From positions 124,887-188,886 of the forward strand of contig DUBO01000051.1 of NCBI GenBank assembly GCA_012960245.1: 64,000 nucleotides of DNA. Direction: 5' to 3'. The position numbers were made by a program, and so were the translations under genes. Of this stretch, positions 63,261 through 64,000 are shown piece after piece. This DNA comes from Candidatus Binatota bacterium. GTDB lineage: Bacteria; Desulfobacterota; Binatia; UBA1149. Below the pieces are notes generated by a model that was not told the DNA's origin, did not search any database, and saw nothing but the letters and a program-made list of their open reading frames with translations. Numbering within the stretch: the first letter of the stretch is position 1; each line of letters opens with the position of its first letter.

Positions 63261-64000
63261 CAATTGAGTTTACCGCTACAGGCAGGTGAACAGTGAAGCA
63301 GGCACCCCCGGTCGGCCGGTTGTCAGCCCTTATTGTCCCGCCGTGGGCAGCGACGATGTTGCGGGTTATGGCCAAGCCGAGGCCGTGGCCGTCTTTTCGT
63401 CCGCTATAAAAGGGGGTGAACATGTTTTGCTGGGTTTGTTCGTCCAGCCCGCAGCCGTCGTCAATTACGTCCACTTTTACGTAATGCAATTTTCCGCTGT
63501 CGTTGGCAACGTAGAAGCTGTTGTCGATGGCCGTCTTCACGGTTACGTGGCCGGCGCCGGGCTGGCAGGCAGAGACCGCGTTGGACACCAGGTTGAGAAA
63601 CAATACCTGTAGATGCTCGGCATCTCCAAGGACGTCGGGAAGGCTGGGGTCAAAGAGGCGTTCGATGGTCAGCTGTCGTCCGGATAGCGCCATTTCCTGC
63701 AGCTCGATGACCTGGTTCAGCACCCGGTGGATGTTGGTAGCCCGTGGCTTGGGCACCGGGGCTTCGAGCTCCATGAGGATTTGCGAGAGTTCGCCCATGC
63801 GGTCCACCTGCCGGAGTATGATGTCGCAGTATCCCGCAATTCTCTCGTCACCGGCTGCCCGGTCTTTTACCAACTGCGCGGCGCCGCGTATGCCCGAGAG
63901 CGGGTTGTTAAGTTCGTGTCCGATGGAGGCCACGAGGCGGTCCATTTCGGCCATCCTGTTTTTTTCATGGTTGGTGCTCTCAAGCGCCGCGCTGGCGGCG
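63253..64000 (-). CDS. NtrB-like sensor histidine kinase, N-terminus beyond the window
   Basis: About 249 residues visible; the frame is open to the window edge (ALESTNHEKNR before the first Met), so a PAS or other sensor domain lies outside. HisKA motif ASIGHELNNPLSGI with the phospho-accepting His, N-box LVSNAVSACQ, DDGCGL and GLGLAITRNIV. The short DHp plus HATPase arrangement and coupling to an NtrC-type regulator fit the NtrB group. Stop TAG overlaps the regulator start. Confidence 0.93.
   Translation of the reverse strand, partial: AASAALESTNHEKNRMAEMDRLVASIGHELNNPLSGIRGAAQLVKDRAAGDERIAGYCDIILRQVDRMGELSQILMELEAPVPKPRATNIHRVLNQVIELQEMALSGRQLTIERLFDPSLPDVLGDAEHLQVLFLNLVSNAVSACQPGAGHVTVKTAIDNSFYVANDSGKLHYVKVDVIDDGCGLDEQTQQNMFTPFYSGRKDGHGLGLAITRNIVAAHGGTIRADNRPTGGACFTVHLPVAVNSIDG

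Noticed and set aside
1-64000. CRISPR arrays, insertion sequences, prophage, toxin-antitoxin pairs and rRNA
   Set aside because: I looked for regular direct repeats, inverted-repeat-flanked transposase genes and small coupled pairs; none was found.

Overview
The window is 64 kb of dense, GC-rich bacterial chromosome carrying about 55 genes, nearly all on the plus strand. There is almost no non-coding DNA: no gap exceeds about 125 bases if the small pyr leader ORF is counted. The content is core metabolism and information processing. I see no phage, insertion sequence, CRISPR array or toxin-antitoxin genes. A lipoprotein, signal peptidase I, TatA, NtrB/NtrC-type regulators, a two-gene glycine decarboxylase P-protein, a menaquinone-type (cytochrome b558-like) succinate dehydrogenase and a DUF3426-like protein suggest a Gram-negative, respiring, deltaproteobacteria-like lineage (Myxococcota, Desulfobacterota or a relative). 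That placement is inference; no rRNA or ribosomal-protein gene is present to fix it.

Layout. 1-11.6 kb: comEC (cut by the edge), hisS, aspS, an orphan lipoprotein, then a one-carbon block folD-gcvT-gcvH-gcvPA-gcvPB, and tatA. 11.5-14.2 kb: a small antisense DUF3426-like gene, a glycosyltransferase, tRNA-Leu(CAG), a flavin reductase and a divergent VOC protein. 14.2-21.7 kb: valS, the cofactor genes nadC-birA-coaX, and an EF-G paralogue. 21.8-31 kb: a TCA-cycle run icd-mdh-sdhCAB-sucCD followed by ndk-rlmN. 31-38 kb: lipid kinase, MTA phosphorylase, PfkB kinase, then a nucleotide-sugar set (polyprenyl-phosphate-type glycosyltransferase, ugd, UDP-xylose synthase, epimerase). 38-50 kb: lepA-lepB, then a pyrimidine operon pyrR-pyrB-pyrC-carA-carB-recG behind an elaborate leader. 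50-54 kb: alanine-type aminotransferase, hom, thrC. 54-60 kb: a GlpX-like protein that has lost metal ligands, a split methylmalonyl-CoA mutase, thiolase, HAD phosphatase and a cytosolic BtuF-like protein. 60-64 kb: dnaB, then on the minus strand thiE, an NtrC-type regulator and its histidine kinase (cut by the edge).

Genes are tightly coupled: many neighbours share ATGA or GTGA stop/start overlaps, and GTG and TTG starts are common. The most notable points are the pyr leader (terminator, promoter, PyrR-type binding hairpin, 41-codon leader ORF running through an intrinsic terminator and ending in a GTGA overlap with pyrR), the GlpX homologue whose catalytic acidic residues are replaced by Ser, Asn and Gln, and the EF-G paralogue with Gln in place of the catalytic His. 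I found no clearly new multi-gene system; the candidates are new variants of known families and one unusual regulatory leader.
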